Shown here: positions 53,542 to 62,234 of the stretch, piece after piece
Position numbering within the stretch: position 1 is the stretch's first letter
Layout of the letters: each line of letters opens with the position of its first letter
Assembly: GCA_015069495.1 (NCBI GenBank)
Contig: SVIN01000003.1
Span: forward strand, 1 to 64,000
Length of the DNA: 64,000 nucleotides
Reading direction: 5' to 3'
Origin: Clostridiales bacterium
Lineage (GTDB): Bacteria; Bacillota; Clostridia; Christensenellales; Borkfalkiaceae
Program-made: the position numbers and the translations under genes
Notes under the pieces: model-generated
Told to the model about the DNA's origin: nothing
The model's input: the letters and a program-made list of their open reading frames with translations, nothing else
Databases searched by the model: none

Positions 53542-55032
53542 TTATTGATGATATTTTTTAATACTTTCAATCGCAGCCTCTTCTAAGTCGTGCAATTTTG
53601 TATATTTATTAAACAGCTCCAATACGCCTTCCCATCCAAAGGTTGGCAAATATTGATTACGGATAAATCTGCCTAAACGATCCTCTTTTGTCCCTTCCAA
53701 CGCATTCTCCAACTTACCGCGTGATTTCAATAAATCAAACGCAGGGAATAAACGCTGTTTCGCAAAATCCTCACTTAAAGACAATTCCAAATTGGCAATC
53801 GGCATCAATTCCGATTTCAATATATCATCCGAGGGATTCCCCGTATCCGTACATAACGCACCAACGATAGTCAGCGAACCGCCGTTTTCAAAGCAACGCG
53901 CCGCACCAAAATAGCGTTTAAGGTATTGCACGGTTTTACTTTCCATGCCACCCGCCAAAACTTTACCGCCCGCAGAAGCGTCCGTATCGTTGTAAGCGCG
54001 CGCAAGCGCGTTTAAGGAATCAACAAATAACATTACGTGTCGCCCGCATTCTGCCATACGTTTTGCGCGTCGAAGAATAAAATCAGCAACAAAAACTTGC
54101 CGTTCAGGCGAATCCTCATAGGTTGTAAACAACACGCTTTCTTTATCGTACATTTTACGGAAATGGGCAACTGTTTCAGGCGCCTGGTCTATCAAAAGCG
54201 AATATATACACAGATTGGAATTATTCAACGTTGCAGATTGGTGCATATCCGCAAGCAACGTAGTTTTTCCAGTTTTGGGCGGTGCCAACACCAACCCGCG
54301 TTGTCCCAAGCCAATGGGCATTAACCATTGTAACATTTTCCCTGCGACAGAACCTTTTTCTTTATCGTAGAAAACAATTTGTTCCTTGGGATAACAGACG
54401 GCTTTCTCGTCAAATTCACCTCTATGAAAGGTATCAACGACATAATCATTGACCGTCAAAACCGTGGTTGCAACCAACATCGTTTGACGTTTTTCCGCAT
54501 AGCAAGTAATCATATCCCCTTCCCGCAAATCATACATACGAATAGTATCCACGGAAATAACCACTCGTTTATCCGAATCGATACAATTTAACGGTAACAG
54601 CATGGAAACGCCGTTTAAAGTTTCCAATTGTCCGCGGTATATTTCCTTTTCGGTTACTTTTCTAAATTTATCCGCATCGGGGTCTTCTACCGAAAACATG
54701 TAAGGAGTCCCCCTCGTCTTCTTTACAAACGCTTTATACTCTAGCAATTGAGGGTTATCCGCATTGGATGCAGACATCATACGCAAACGTCTTATCCCCT
54801 CGTGAATTTTTGGATCCACAAAGTCATTTTTTACAGGCGCGCCGCGCAATGACGGTAACTGCGGAGCAACGTCACCTACAAGCACCGCAACAATTTCCTC
54901 AATCAAGACCTGTTTTTTCTTATCTTTCGTTGGTTTATCCACCCCGATTTCACGGCCATAGGCGCGCAATTTATCCAATGAAAAGCCATCGAGAAATTGT
55001 TTACACAAATATTTAAATTCAATCGTATCCAT
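53542..55032 (-). CDS. rho: Transcription termination factor Rho
   Basis: A 496-residue RNA-dependent ATPase. An N-terminal helical domain (LDKLRAYGREIGV), an RNA-binding cold-shock-like domain (about 110-175) and the RecA-like motor with P-loop LVLAPPKTGKTTLL, Walker B HVMLFVDSLNALARAYN and an R-loop region GGKVLAGGM. The N-terminal and RNA-binding parts are divergent from enterobacterial Rho. It follows the MBL hydrolase stop by one base in reverse order: rho is upstream and the hydrolase ATG is downstream. Confidence 0.93.
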   Translation of the reverse strand: MDTIEFKYLCKQFLDGFSLDKLRAYGREIGVDKPTKDKKKQVLIEEIVAVLVGDVAPQLPSLRGAPVKNDFVDPKIHEGIRRLRMMSASNADNPQLLEYKAFVKKTRGTPYMFSVEDPDADKFRKVTEKEIYRGQLETLNGVSMLLPLNCIDSDKRVVISVDTIRMYDLREGDMITCYAEKRQTMLVATTVLTVNDYVVDTFHRGEFDEKAVCYPKEQIVFYDKEKGSVAGKMLQWLMPIGLGQRGLVLAPPKTGKTTLLADMHQSATLNNSNLCIYSLLIDQAPETVAHFRKMYDKESVLFTTYEDSPERQVFVADFILRRAKRMAECGRHVMLFVDSLNALARAYNDTDASAGGKVLAGGMESKTVQYLKRYFGAARCFENGGSLTIVGALCTDTGNPSDDILKSELMPIANLELSLSEDFAKQRLFPAFDLLKSRGKLENALEGTKEDRLGRFIRNQYLPTFGWEGVLELFNKYTKLHDLEEAAIESIKKYHQ

Positions 55033-55033
55033 C

Positions 55034-55684
55034 TTACTTGCTACGCTCCATATACAGTATTTCTCCCGCCATATCTTCTATCTTATCAGCGGTCAGAAGA
55101 TATTCGCCATCAGGACAAGCAATCACCTTTTCAGGTTGAACTTTCGATAAGAAATCAGCAATCGGCGCAATATCCAATCCCCCGTCAGCAGGACGGTAAT
55201 GCATAGGAATCAAAAGCTTTGGCATAAGTTTATCTGCGTATTCTCTCGCCTGCAATGCATCGATGGTATAAGTCCCTCCAACGGGAATCAACCAAACGTC
55301 TGCATCTGATACCGCTTGCGCGGTTTTATCGCTATATTCTTCCCCTAAATCGCCAAAATGACAGAAGGTGATACCATCCATGACAAATTGAAAAACAACG
55401 TTTTTACCGCGCAACGCGCCTTGTTTCGGGTCGTGCCAAGTATCCATACCTTTCACGGAAATCCCTTTGATCGTATAATTCCCCGATTCGCTTAGAACCG
55501 TCGGCATCCCGCCAATGGCATTTAAATAGGCATGATCAAAATGCCCATGGCTGACCAACACGATATCCGCGGTCAATCCTCTCGGCAATTCATACCCAAC
55601 GCGGGTATAAGGGTCGGTGATTAATTTTGTTCCGTCCTTTGCCTCAAAACAAAAACATGAATGTCCCAGATAAGTAATTTTCAT
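55034..55684 (-). CDS. UlaG-like metallo-beta-lactamase-fold hydrolase
   Basis: A 216-residue MBL-fold protein. ITYLGHSCFCFEAKDG, the metal motif SHGHFDH, FCHFGDLG and a late His (IPMHYRP) match the UlaG/YtkL group of metal-dependent hydrolases; the natural substrate is unknown. GAGGAAAATACC precedes the ATG. It lies directly upstream of rho: its stop is one base from the rho ATG, so the two are co-transcribed. Confidence 0.88.
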   Translation of the reverse strand: MKITYLGHSCFCFEAKDGTKLITDPYTRVGYELPRGLTADIVLVSHGHFDHAYLNAIGGMPTVLSESGNYTIKGISVKGMDTWHDPKQGALRGKNVVFQFVMDGITFCHFGDLGEEYSDKTAQAVSDADVWLIPVGGTYTIDALQAREYADKLMPKLLIPMHYRPADGGLDIAPIADFLSKVQPEKVIACPDGEYLLTADKIEDMAGEILYMERSK

Positions 55685-55694
55685 GGTATTTTCC

Positions 55695-56096
55695 TCAATC
55701 TATCAATCTACCTAAAATGCGCAGTTGCATATTTTGTCTTTCGCCTGATACAATCAAATCGTACTTTAATGAAATCAAGAGAGATTTTTCGCGAATGGAA
55801 TACTGTACGGCGCGAGTCAACGTTTGAATGTCACCCGATGAACCACCAATACCTAACTCACCTCGTGTAGTTTTGCCTCGCACCAAATGCAAGCGTAAGG
55901 TGTAATCACCTTGCCGTTCCACAATAGCGGTTTCCCCTTCCAATTGTAGAGAAACTTCGGCATTTTCTTCACGATAATACACCTTTGCGGTTGGAATAAA
56001 TAAATCCATTTCCCCTTCGCGCGCAATCGTATTTTCCTGCCCGTCCACAATCGTTGTAATCGTCAACCTGCATTTTTTCATGCCATTTTTCACCAT
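55695..56096 (-). CDS. DUF1934 (YwiB-like) beta-barrel protein
   Basis: A 133-residue protein with the alternating strands of DUF1934 (calycin-like barrel): CRLTITTIVDGQE, EVSLQLEGETAIVERQGDY and NMQLRILGR at the end. Function unknown in the family. Start at 56096 has no ribosome site and the promoter predicts a leader of about 13 bases; an in-frame ATG at 56081 is an alternative. First gene of the transcript with the MBL hydrolase and rho. Confidence 0.75.
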   Translation of the reverse strand: MVKNGMKKCRLTITTIVDGQENTIAREGEMDLFIPTAKVYYREENAEVSLQLEGETAIVERQGDYTLRLHLVRGKTTRGELGIGGSSGDIQTLTRAVQYSIREKSLLISLKYDLIVSGERQNMQLRILGRLID

Positions 56097-56115
56097 TTTT
56101 CGACTATTTTATACT

Positions 56116-56144
56116 ATTATATCAAATATTGTTCAAAATGTAAA
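56116..56144 (-). promoter_or_regulatory. Promoter of the DUF1934-hydrolase-rho operon
   Basis: TTTACA (56139-56144), 17-bp spacer, TATAAT (56116-56121) on the minus strand; +1 near 56109. Confidence 0.7.
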
Positions 56145-56177
56145 CTCTACAAAGGCTTTTTTGAAAAATAATCTTTT

Positions 56178-57002
56178 TTAATCATTGTCGCGCTTGATAC
56201 TTTCGCGTATCAAACGACCTTCGCGCAAGGCATTACTCAATCCCTCAGCATCATAATTTTTGAGCGCGGTTAAGTACACGGTCAAATTTTCAATCAAACC
56301 TTCCAACTCAGCTTGCACGCATGCGCGATTTTCCATGTATAATTGTGTCCAAATTTTCTCATCAACACCTGCAATACGGGTCATGTCTTGAAAACTTCCA
56401 CCGGTAAAGCCGTTACAACGGTTGACCTGCGGACTTTTCACGTAGGCGTTGGACACGATATGGGCAAGTTGAGAGGTTAAGGCGATTTTTTTATCGTGTT
56501 CCTCTGCGGAGCACTCCACAATTCTGCCAAATCCCATTGCGTTGGCATACGCCTTAATTTCCTCAACCGCCTCTAGATTTGTCTGCGGAGCGATGGTGAT
56601 AATTAAGTTTGCACCTTGAAACAAGCTTGGTGTAGCGGAGCTTATCCCCGAAGTTTCCTTACCTGCCATCGGGTGAATACCTACGTAGCGATAATTGCGA
56701 TTTTGCGCATATACAGCCCGCTCTATGCCGCCTTTTACCCCGCAAATATCACTAACCAACGCACCGTCCTTAAACCTTGCAGTGGTTAAATATTCTGTGG
56801 TTGCTTGAGGGGGAATTGCAATAAACACGATATCGTATTGTGAAATATCCGTCCCGCGAGCGGAAATATACCCTGCCTGCAAAGCATATTGAATAGAAGC
56901 ATCGTTGCAATCAAAACCATCTACCGTATACCCCGCATTCGTCAACGCGCCACAGATAGAACCGCCTATAATCCCTAACCCTATTACCGCAATCTGTTTC
57001 AT
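56178..57002 (-). CDS. tyrA: Prephenate dehydrogenase
   Basis: A 274-residue NAD(P)-dependent dehydrogenase of tyrosine synthesis. The Rossmann start IAVIGLGIIGGSICGAL, then DICGVKG, GIHPMAGKETSG and the C-terminal helical domain (EEHDKKIALTSQLAHIVSNA) are typical TyrA. No ACT domain. The ATG at 57002 has AGGAG seven bases upstream. No other aromatic amino acid genes are nearby. Confidence 0.93.
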   Translation of the reverse strand: MKQIAVIGLGIIGGSICGALTNAGYTVDGFDCNDASIQYALQAGYISARGTDISQYDIVFIAIPPQATTEYLTTARFKDGALVSDICGVKGGIERAVYAQNRNYRYVGIHPMAGKETSGISSATPSLFQGANLIITIAPQTNLEAVEEIKAYANAMGFGRIVECSAEEHDKKIALTSQLAHIVSNAYVKSPQVNRCNGFTGGSFQDMTRIAGVDEKIWTQLYMENRACVQAELEGLIENLTVYLTALKNYDAEGLSNALREGRLIRESIKRDND

Positions 57003-57023
57003 ATTTTTTCTCCTATTGCAATT

Positions 57024-57052
57024 ATCATACCACATTCTAACGCAAATTTCAA
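57024..57052 (-). promoter_or_regulatory. Promoter of tyrA
   Basis: TTGAAA (57047-57052), 17-bp spacer, TATGAT (57024-57029) on the minus strand. Confidence 0.55.
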
Positions 57053-57106
57053 GTATTACAAAAATTATTTTAATAGAAAACGGAGAGAATTTCTTCTCCC
57101 CGCCCC

Positions 57107-57364
57107 TTATCTTTGTTTTTTTGAAATATATTTTTCGCGTGTAGCAATTCCACCGCGTATATGTCGTTCGCTTAAATTGAGCGCCAACACCTCTTTCGTT
57201 CGTTCATACAAAGCTGTGTCTATGTATTGCAAACGTTCGGCAACATCTTTATGTACCGTAGATTTACTGATAGAAAAATGCGCGGAACACGCACGGACGG
57301 TACAACCCGTCGCTACGATATATTCCGCACATTTTATAGCTCGTTCTTCAATATATTCCCACAA
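57107..57364 (-). CDS. spoIIID: Sporulation regulator SpoIIID
   Basis: An 85-residue mother-cell transcription factor. The helix-turn-helix reads TVRACSAHFSISKSTVHKDVAERL, followed by the basic C-terminal part SERHIRGGIATREKY that grips DNA in SpoIIID. The start codon is TTG at 57364, supported by GGAGG eight bases upstream. A sigma-E-like promoter may lie upstream. It sits between parC and tyrA. Confidence 0.92.
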   Translation of the reverse strand: MWEYIEERAIKCAEYIVATGCTVRACSAHFSISKSTVHKDVAERLQYIDTALYERTKEVLALNLSERHIRGGIATREKYISKKQR

Positions 57365-57397
57365 AATCCCGACCTCCGTTATACAAGCTTACGGAAT

Positions 57398-57425
57398 ATT
57401 CTATGTCGGTTTTTTGCGAGTTATA
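57398..57425 (-). promoter_or_regulatory. Possible sigma-E promoter of spoIIID
   Basis: CATAGAAT (57398-57405) resembles the sigma-E -10 (CATACAAT); TATAAC (57420-57425) 14 bp upstream is a weak -35. In B. subtilis spoIIID is sigma-E dependent. Tentative. Confidence 0.3.
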
Positions 57426-57439
57426 ACTATTTTATCCGT

Positions 57440-59905
57440 TTATTCGGCATTTTTGTAAGGCATAGGGATGACGTTCACCACCGAATCTTCCGCATAGCGG
57501 GAAATCTTCTTCGCCTTGGAACTCTGCATCATGATGGAAATGTCTTCGCTGGAAAGTTCGGAGACGTTGTGATTTTTCTCTTCGACCGCCAACATATAAG
57601 GAGTCGTAACGTATGCTGCCGTCAGGACGCTTGCCCCCTCGCTTAATCCTACAATCACCGAACCTTTTTTGTATCGTTTGGATGGTTCGATATGGGAAAC
57701 GAGTACCTTTTTGAATTTACCTTCGGTTGTCGCGATAATAACCTCGCCTTCTTCGTTGATTTGCGTCATTAACACAACATTGTCGCCCTCACGGAGCATG
57801 ATACCGCGCACACCCGTGGCTACTCTGCCCTGCGTCGGGATATCGTCCTTTTTCGCATTCAAACAGATACCCTCTTTGGTTACCATTAAAATGGTATCTT
57901 CCTCATTGATATCCTCTTCAACGCCTAATACTTCATCGTCTTCGTTGAGTTTTACCGCTTGGAACGAGTCTTTACGTTGATCATATTCCGACCAATCAGA
58001 CTTCTTAATCATACCTTTCTTGGTAAAGAACATCAAACTGCCGTAAGGCAAACGTTCGCCAACCGCAAACATCGAAACAACTTTTTCACCCGCTTCCGCA
58101 TCCTCGGACAAATCCTTTAAGGTGAAGCCGTCGTCGGTCAGTTTACATTCTAATTCGGCGTCGGAAATATCAATCTTGTGGCAATTACCATAGTTGGTAA
58201 AAGCAAAAATGCGTTGATCGGTCACCGTTTGCAAGAGTTTCGTTGCAATTAAATGGGGTTTAAATTTACCGTCTAATTCTTTTTGCAGCGCATCTACTTG
58301 CTTGCCTGTCAAAACCTTAAATCTCTCATCCGCGGTATATACCAAGGTACAAGACACGCCAGGTTTCTTTTCGTTTGCGGTTGCCAAGGTTTCGTCCGCT
58401 TCTTCCCTTGTATAAACCAACTTGGATTTTCTAGGCGAAGGATATGCGTTTTTAATTTCGGTAATTTCTTCCTTAACCACCTGCAACTGCAAATCTCCGC
58501 TCTTGGAAATTGCGGTAAGGCGTTTGATTTGCTTTTTCAGCTCTTTTAACTCGTTTTCAAGTTTAAAAATTTCAAGCTTTGTCAAACGAGCGAGTTTCAA
58601 ATCCAAAATCGCTTGCGCTTGTTCGCGAGAGATTTCGAAACGTTCCATCAACTTATTTCTTGCATCTGCCGTACTGTCGGATTTTTTAATAATCGCGATG
58701 ACCTCGTCAATGTTTTGAACGGCAATAATCAACCCTTCCAAGATATGGCAACGGGCTTCCGCTTGCTCCAATTCAAACAAAGTTCTGCGTTTGATGACTT
58801 TTTGTTGGTATTTCACGTAATGACGAATGACTTCCATAAGCCCCAACTGCTGAGGTTTGCCGTCCGCAATTACGACCATATTGATACCGAAAGTAATTTC
58901 CAAATCGGTATATTTGTACAAACACTTCAAGATGGCGTCCACGTCTGCATCTTTCTTAATGCGAATGACCGCGCGCATACCCGTACGGTCGGATTCGTCC
59001 GCAACGTGGTCAAGCCCTGCCAATTCTTCCTTCTTTTCTTCGCGGAGATCTACGATTTTACGCAAAAGCTGTGCTTTATTCACCTGATAAGGCAATTCGG
59101 TAATAACCAAATTCGTCTTGCCGTTATCCGTCTTTTCCATAAGAATCTTCGAGCGAAGCGTGATTTTACCGCGCCCCGTTTTATAGGCTTGAATCAACTC
59201 GTTTGCGATAATCAAACCACCCGTAGGAAAATCGGGCGACGGTATATATTCCATCATTTCTTCCAGGGAAATGGCAGGATTATCGATATAGGCAACTACA
59301 CCGTTGATAACTTCTTCCAGGTTATGGGTAGGAATGTTGGTCGCCAACCCTACTGCAATACCCGAAGCACCGTTGACAAGCAAGTTCGGGAAACGTCCGG
59401 GCAATACGTCCGGTTCTTCCAAACTATCGTCGAAGTTGGGTGAGAACGTAACCGTTTGCTTATCGATATCACGCAAAAGCTCCAACGCCAAAGGCTGCAT
59501 TCTGGCTTCCGTATAACGCATAGCCGCCGCAGGGTCACCGTCCACGGAACCATAGTTACCGTGACCGTCAATCAAGGTTTTCCCCATGTTGAAATCCTGT
59601 GCCATGCGCACCATCGCATCGTATACCGAGCTGTCGCCGTGAGGGTGGTATTTACCCATGCAGTCCCCAACGATACGCGCGCTTTTTTTATGCGGTTTAT
59701 CGGGCGTCAAACCCATTTCTTTCATTGTATATAAAATACGTCTTTGTACGGGTTTTAAGCCGTCTTCCACTCGAGGAAGAGCGCGGTCAAGGATAACAAA
59801 TTCTGCATACGGCAACATAGACGAATGCAAAACTCGTTCAAGAGGTTCGACAAACAATTGCCCTTGCGGTTCAATCATTTCCGGCTCGTTTTTCTTTCTT
59901 GCCAT
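57440..59905 (-). CDS. parC: Topoisomerase IV subunit A (ParC; GyrA-like)
   Basis: An 821-residue type IIA topoisomerase A subunit. The breakage-reunion domain has [19 protein letters not shown], the quinolone region [17 protein letters not shown] and catalytic Tyr131 in [11 protein letters not shown]; a coiled coil (about 425-480) and a six-bladed C-terminal propeller follow. The place of the GyrA box (QRRGGKG) reads QRKDSFQ, so wrapping by a gyrase is unlikely and ParC is the better name; the distinction from GyrA remains an inference. Starts one base after the parE stop. Confidence 0.85.
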   Translation of the reverse strand: MARKKNEPEMIEPQGQLFVEPLERVLHSSMLPYAEFVILDRALPRVEDGLKPVQRRILYTMKEMGLTPDKPHKKSARIVGDCMGKYHPHGDSSVYDAMVRMAQDFNMGKTLIDGHGNYGSVDGDPAAAMRYTEARMQPLALELLRDIDKQTVTFSPNFDDSLEEPDVLPGRFPNLLVNGASGIAVGLATNIPTHNLEEVINGVVAYIDNPAISLEEMMEYIPSPDFPTGGLIIANELIQAYKTGRGKITLRSKILMEKTDNGKTNLVITELPYQVNKAQLLRKIVDLREEKKEELAGLDHVADESDRTGMRAVIRIKKDADVDAILKCLYKYTDLEITFGINMVVIADGKPQQLGLMEVIRHYVKYQQKVIKRRTLFELEQAEARCHILEGLIIAVQNIDEVIAIIKKSDSTADARNKLMERFEISREQAQAILDLKLARLTKLEIFKLENELKELKKQIKRLTAISKSGDLQLQVVKEEITEIKNAYPSPRKSKLVYTREEADETLATANEKKPGVSCTLVYTADERFKVLTGKQVDALQKELDGKFKPHLIATKLLQTVTDQRIFAFTNYGNCHKIDISDAELECKLTDDGFTLKDLSEDAEAGEKVVSMFAVGERLPYGSLMFFTKKGMIKKSDWSEYDQRKDSFQAVKLNEDDEVLGVEEDINEEDTILMVTKEGICLNAKKDDIPTQGRVATGVRGIMLREGDNVVLMTQINEEGEVIIATTEGKFKKVLVSHIEPSKRYKKGSVIVGLSEGASVLTAAYVTTPYMLAVEEKNHNVSELSSEDISIMMQSSKAKKISRYAEDSVVNVIPMPYKNAE

Positions 59906-59906
59906 C

Positions 59907-62063
59907 TTAATCTTCCTCCTTCTTTTCCGTTTGTTTACGTCTTTCTATGAAGCCGTCTCGCTTATCAAAGTTTGCATACTTTGCAAGGAATTCCTTTCTG
60001 CCGTCTACCTTATCCCCCATCAAAGTGGTAATCATACGTTCCGCTTTCGCCGCGTCTTCTACCGTAACTTGAATAAGATTACGCGTTGCGGGGTTCATAG
60101 TCGTTTCCCAAAGCTGGTCGGCATTCATTTCACCAAGCCCTTTGTAGCGTTGCAACTTGCAACCATTGCCAAGCTTTTTGATTTTTTCGTCCAATTCTTT
60201 ATCATCGTACGCGTATTCAACCTTGTCTCCTTTATACACTTTATACAAAGGTGGCATACCGATATACACGTGCCCTGCGTTGACAAGCGGGCGCATGTAA
60301 CGGAAGAAGAAGGTCAACAAAATACAGCGGATGTGCATACCGTCTTGGTCGGCATCCGAAAGAATGATGACTTTATGATAATTGATTTTATCCAATTTGA
60401 AATCAGGATCGATGCCCGCACCAATTGCGCTGATCATCGTACGAATTTCTTCGTTTTCCAAAATTTGAGAAAGTTTTTTCTTTTCTACGTTCAACGGTTT
60501 CCCACGCAAAGGCAAAATCGATTGATATTGTCTAACGCGGGCTTGTTTTGCCGTACCGCCTGCCGAGTCACCCTCTACGATGAACATTTCGTTCAATTCG
60601 GGTTTTCTACCCGAACAGCCCGCAAGTTTTCCGACCAAGGTCAAGCCGTCGATGCTGTTTTTCGCACGTGCATTATCCTTTGCCGTCTTTGCCGCAATAC
60701 GGGATTTCGCCGCGCCTTGCGCCTTTTTGATGATTTCTTCCATCGTCTTTTTGTAGCCGCGAACGTTTTTAAATTCGTTAAAACCTTCGATAACCGTCGC
60801 TTCTACCGCAGGACGGGCTTCCGTATTACCAAGCTTCGTCTTGGTTTGACCTTCGAATTGTACATTTGCCATCTTAATCGACAAGACAACCGCCAAACCT
60901 TCGCTGAAATCGTCCCCTTGGAAGTTTGCGTCCTTTTCCTTTAAGAACCCGTTGCTTCTTGCAAATTCGTTCAATACACGCGTTAAACCCGAACGGAAAC
61001 CCATTTCGTGGTAACCGCCCTCGGGGGTAGGAATGTTGTTGACGAACGAGAACATACTTTCTCTGTATTCGCCCGTATGTTGAATGGAAAATTCCACCTG
61101 AATATCATTTTTAACCGCTTTGTAATAAATCGGTTGCGCGTAAAGTTTTTTCTTTCCTTCGTTTAAACTCTTAACATAGTCGGAAATACCGCCGTCATAT
61201 CTAAACGTGACGCGGTAAGGCTCGCTTTCCAAAGCCAATTCATCCAATTCACCGAACAAGGATTGTTGACCGTCCATTGAAGGGGTTTCTTCCGCCACGT
61301 CTTCTGTCGAGGCTTCCTCGTCCGTAGGTTCATCGTCCGCATACAACATACGAGCGCGCTTTGCTTCCGCCATCGTAATACGTTCGTCCACCAAGGTAAT
61401 TTCCACCCCGCGATTTAAAAAGGCAAGCTGGCGAAGGCGTTCTTCTACCGTATCCAAGTCGAAATCAAGTTCAGAGAAAACTTGACCGTCGGGTTTGAAG
61501 CGTACCAACGTACCTTTACGGCTGGTGGTAATGCCCGTATCTTCCAAAGGACCATCAGGCAAACCAGAATCAATCTTCTTCTTGCGCGCGTTATATTTAG
61601 AATGGAAACTCATTTTATAAACGCGCTTATTGCGGCAAACTTCAACGGTCAGCCATTCGGAAAGAGCGTTGGTAACCGACGCGCCTACACCGTGCAAGCC
61701 GCCCGAATATTCATAATTCCCCTGCCCGAATTTACCGCCTGCGTGCAATTTCGTGAAGACAAGCTGAACACCCGAAACTTTTTCTTTCGGGTGAATGTCG
61801 GTGGGAATGCCACGGCCGTTATCTTCAACGGATGCACTTCCGTCTGCATATAAAGTTACTTTTACACGATTTGCGTGTCCGTTTGCAGCCTCGTCAATGG
61901 CGTTGTCTACAATTTCCCACAGGATATGGTGTAAACCTTTGATACCCGTAGAACCAATATACATACCCGGACGCATACGAACCGCGTCAAGCCCTTCCAA
62001 TACCTCTAAGTTTTTGGCGCTGTATTCATCGTTTTTTACAATATCTTTCTTCTTTTCTGCCAT
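59907..62063 (-). CDS. parE: Topoisomerase IV subunit B (ParE; GyrB-like)
   Basis: A 718-residue GHKL ATPase subunit. N-terminal [19 protein letters not shown]-binding [10 protein letters not shown] and DNGRGIPTD, lid [17 protein letters not shown], then [21 protein letters not shown] and [11 protein letters not shown]. An acidic insertion of about 50 residues (231-282, rich in Glu/Asp) lies between the GHKL and transducer domains. GAGGGTAAA precedes the ATG; parC follows directly. Confidence 0.87.
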   Translation of the reverse strand: MAEKKKDIVKNDEYSAKNLEVLEGLDAVRMRPGMYIGSTGIKGLHHILWEIVDNAIDEAANGHANRVKVTLYADGSASVEDNGRGIPTDIHPKEKVSGVQLVFTKLHAGGKFGQGNYEYSGGLHGVGASVTNALSEWLTVEVCRNKRVYKMSFHSKYNARKKKIDSGLPDGPLEDTGITTSRKGTLVRFKPDGQVFSELDFDLDTVEERLRQLAFLNRGVEITLVDERITMAEAKRARMLYADDEPTDEEASTEDVAEETPSMDGQQSLFGELDELALESEPYRVTFRYDGGISDYVKSLNEGKKKLYAQPIYYKAVKNDIQVEFSIQHTGEYRESMFSFVNNIPTPEGGYHEMGFRSGLTRVLNEFARSNGFLKEKDANFQGDDFSEGLAVVLSIKMANVQFEGQTKTKLGNTEARPAVEATVIEGFNEFKNVRGYKKTMEEIIKKAQGAAKSRIAAKTAKDNARAKNSIDGLTLVGKLAGCSGRKPELNEMFIVEGDSAGGTAKQARVRQYQSILPLRGKPLNVEKKKLSQILENEEIRTMISAIGAGIDPDFKLDKINYHKVIILSDADQDGMHIRCILLTFFFRYMRPLVNAGHVYIGMPPLYKVYKGDKVEYAYDDKELDEKIKKLGNGCKLQRYKGLGEMNADQLWETTMNPATRNLIQVTVEDAAKAERMITTLMGDKVDGRKEFLAKYANFDKRDGFIERRKQTEKKEED

Positions 62064-62140
62064 TTTACCCTCAATCGTCCGCTACTACAGCCACTGACCG
62101 CAAAGGGTCAGTTTTCGCCATAATATACCATTTTAAGTTT

Positions 62141-62169
62141 ATTATAACATTTTTTTTGTATTTTTTCAA
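62141..62169 (-). promoter_or_regulatory. Promoter of parE-parC
   Basis: TTGAAA (62164-62169), 17-bp spacer, TATAAT (62141-62146) on the minus strand. The leader of about 70 nt contains a 7-bp hairpin (ACTGACC/GGTCAGT, 62093-62112). Confidence 0.7.
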
Positions 62170-62234
62170 ATGTTTTAACGGATTTTTATCCACTTATCCG
62201 TATTTTTATGTGGAAAACCTCTCAATTTATACAA

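Noticed and set aside
58613..59443. Plus-strand open frame of 276 codons inside parC
   Set aside because: Antisense shadow of the conserved breakage-reunion domain; composition and lack of a start signal argue against a gene.
59658..60944. Long plus-strand open frame (428 codons) opposite parC and parE
   Set aside because: It runs antisense to two highly conserved topoisomerase genes, is rich in Phe/Arg/Cys typical of reverse-complement frames, and has no ribosome site or recognisable domain.
62162..62200. Terminator for the helD-like gene in the parE upstream region
   Set aside because: CGGAT/ATCCG and CCAC/GTGG pairings exist but are short, compete with each other and lack a clean T-tail.
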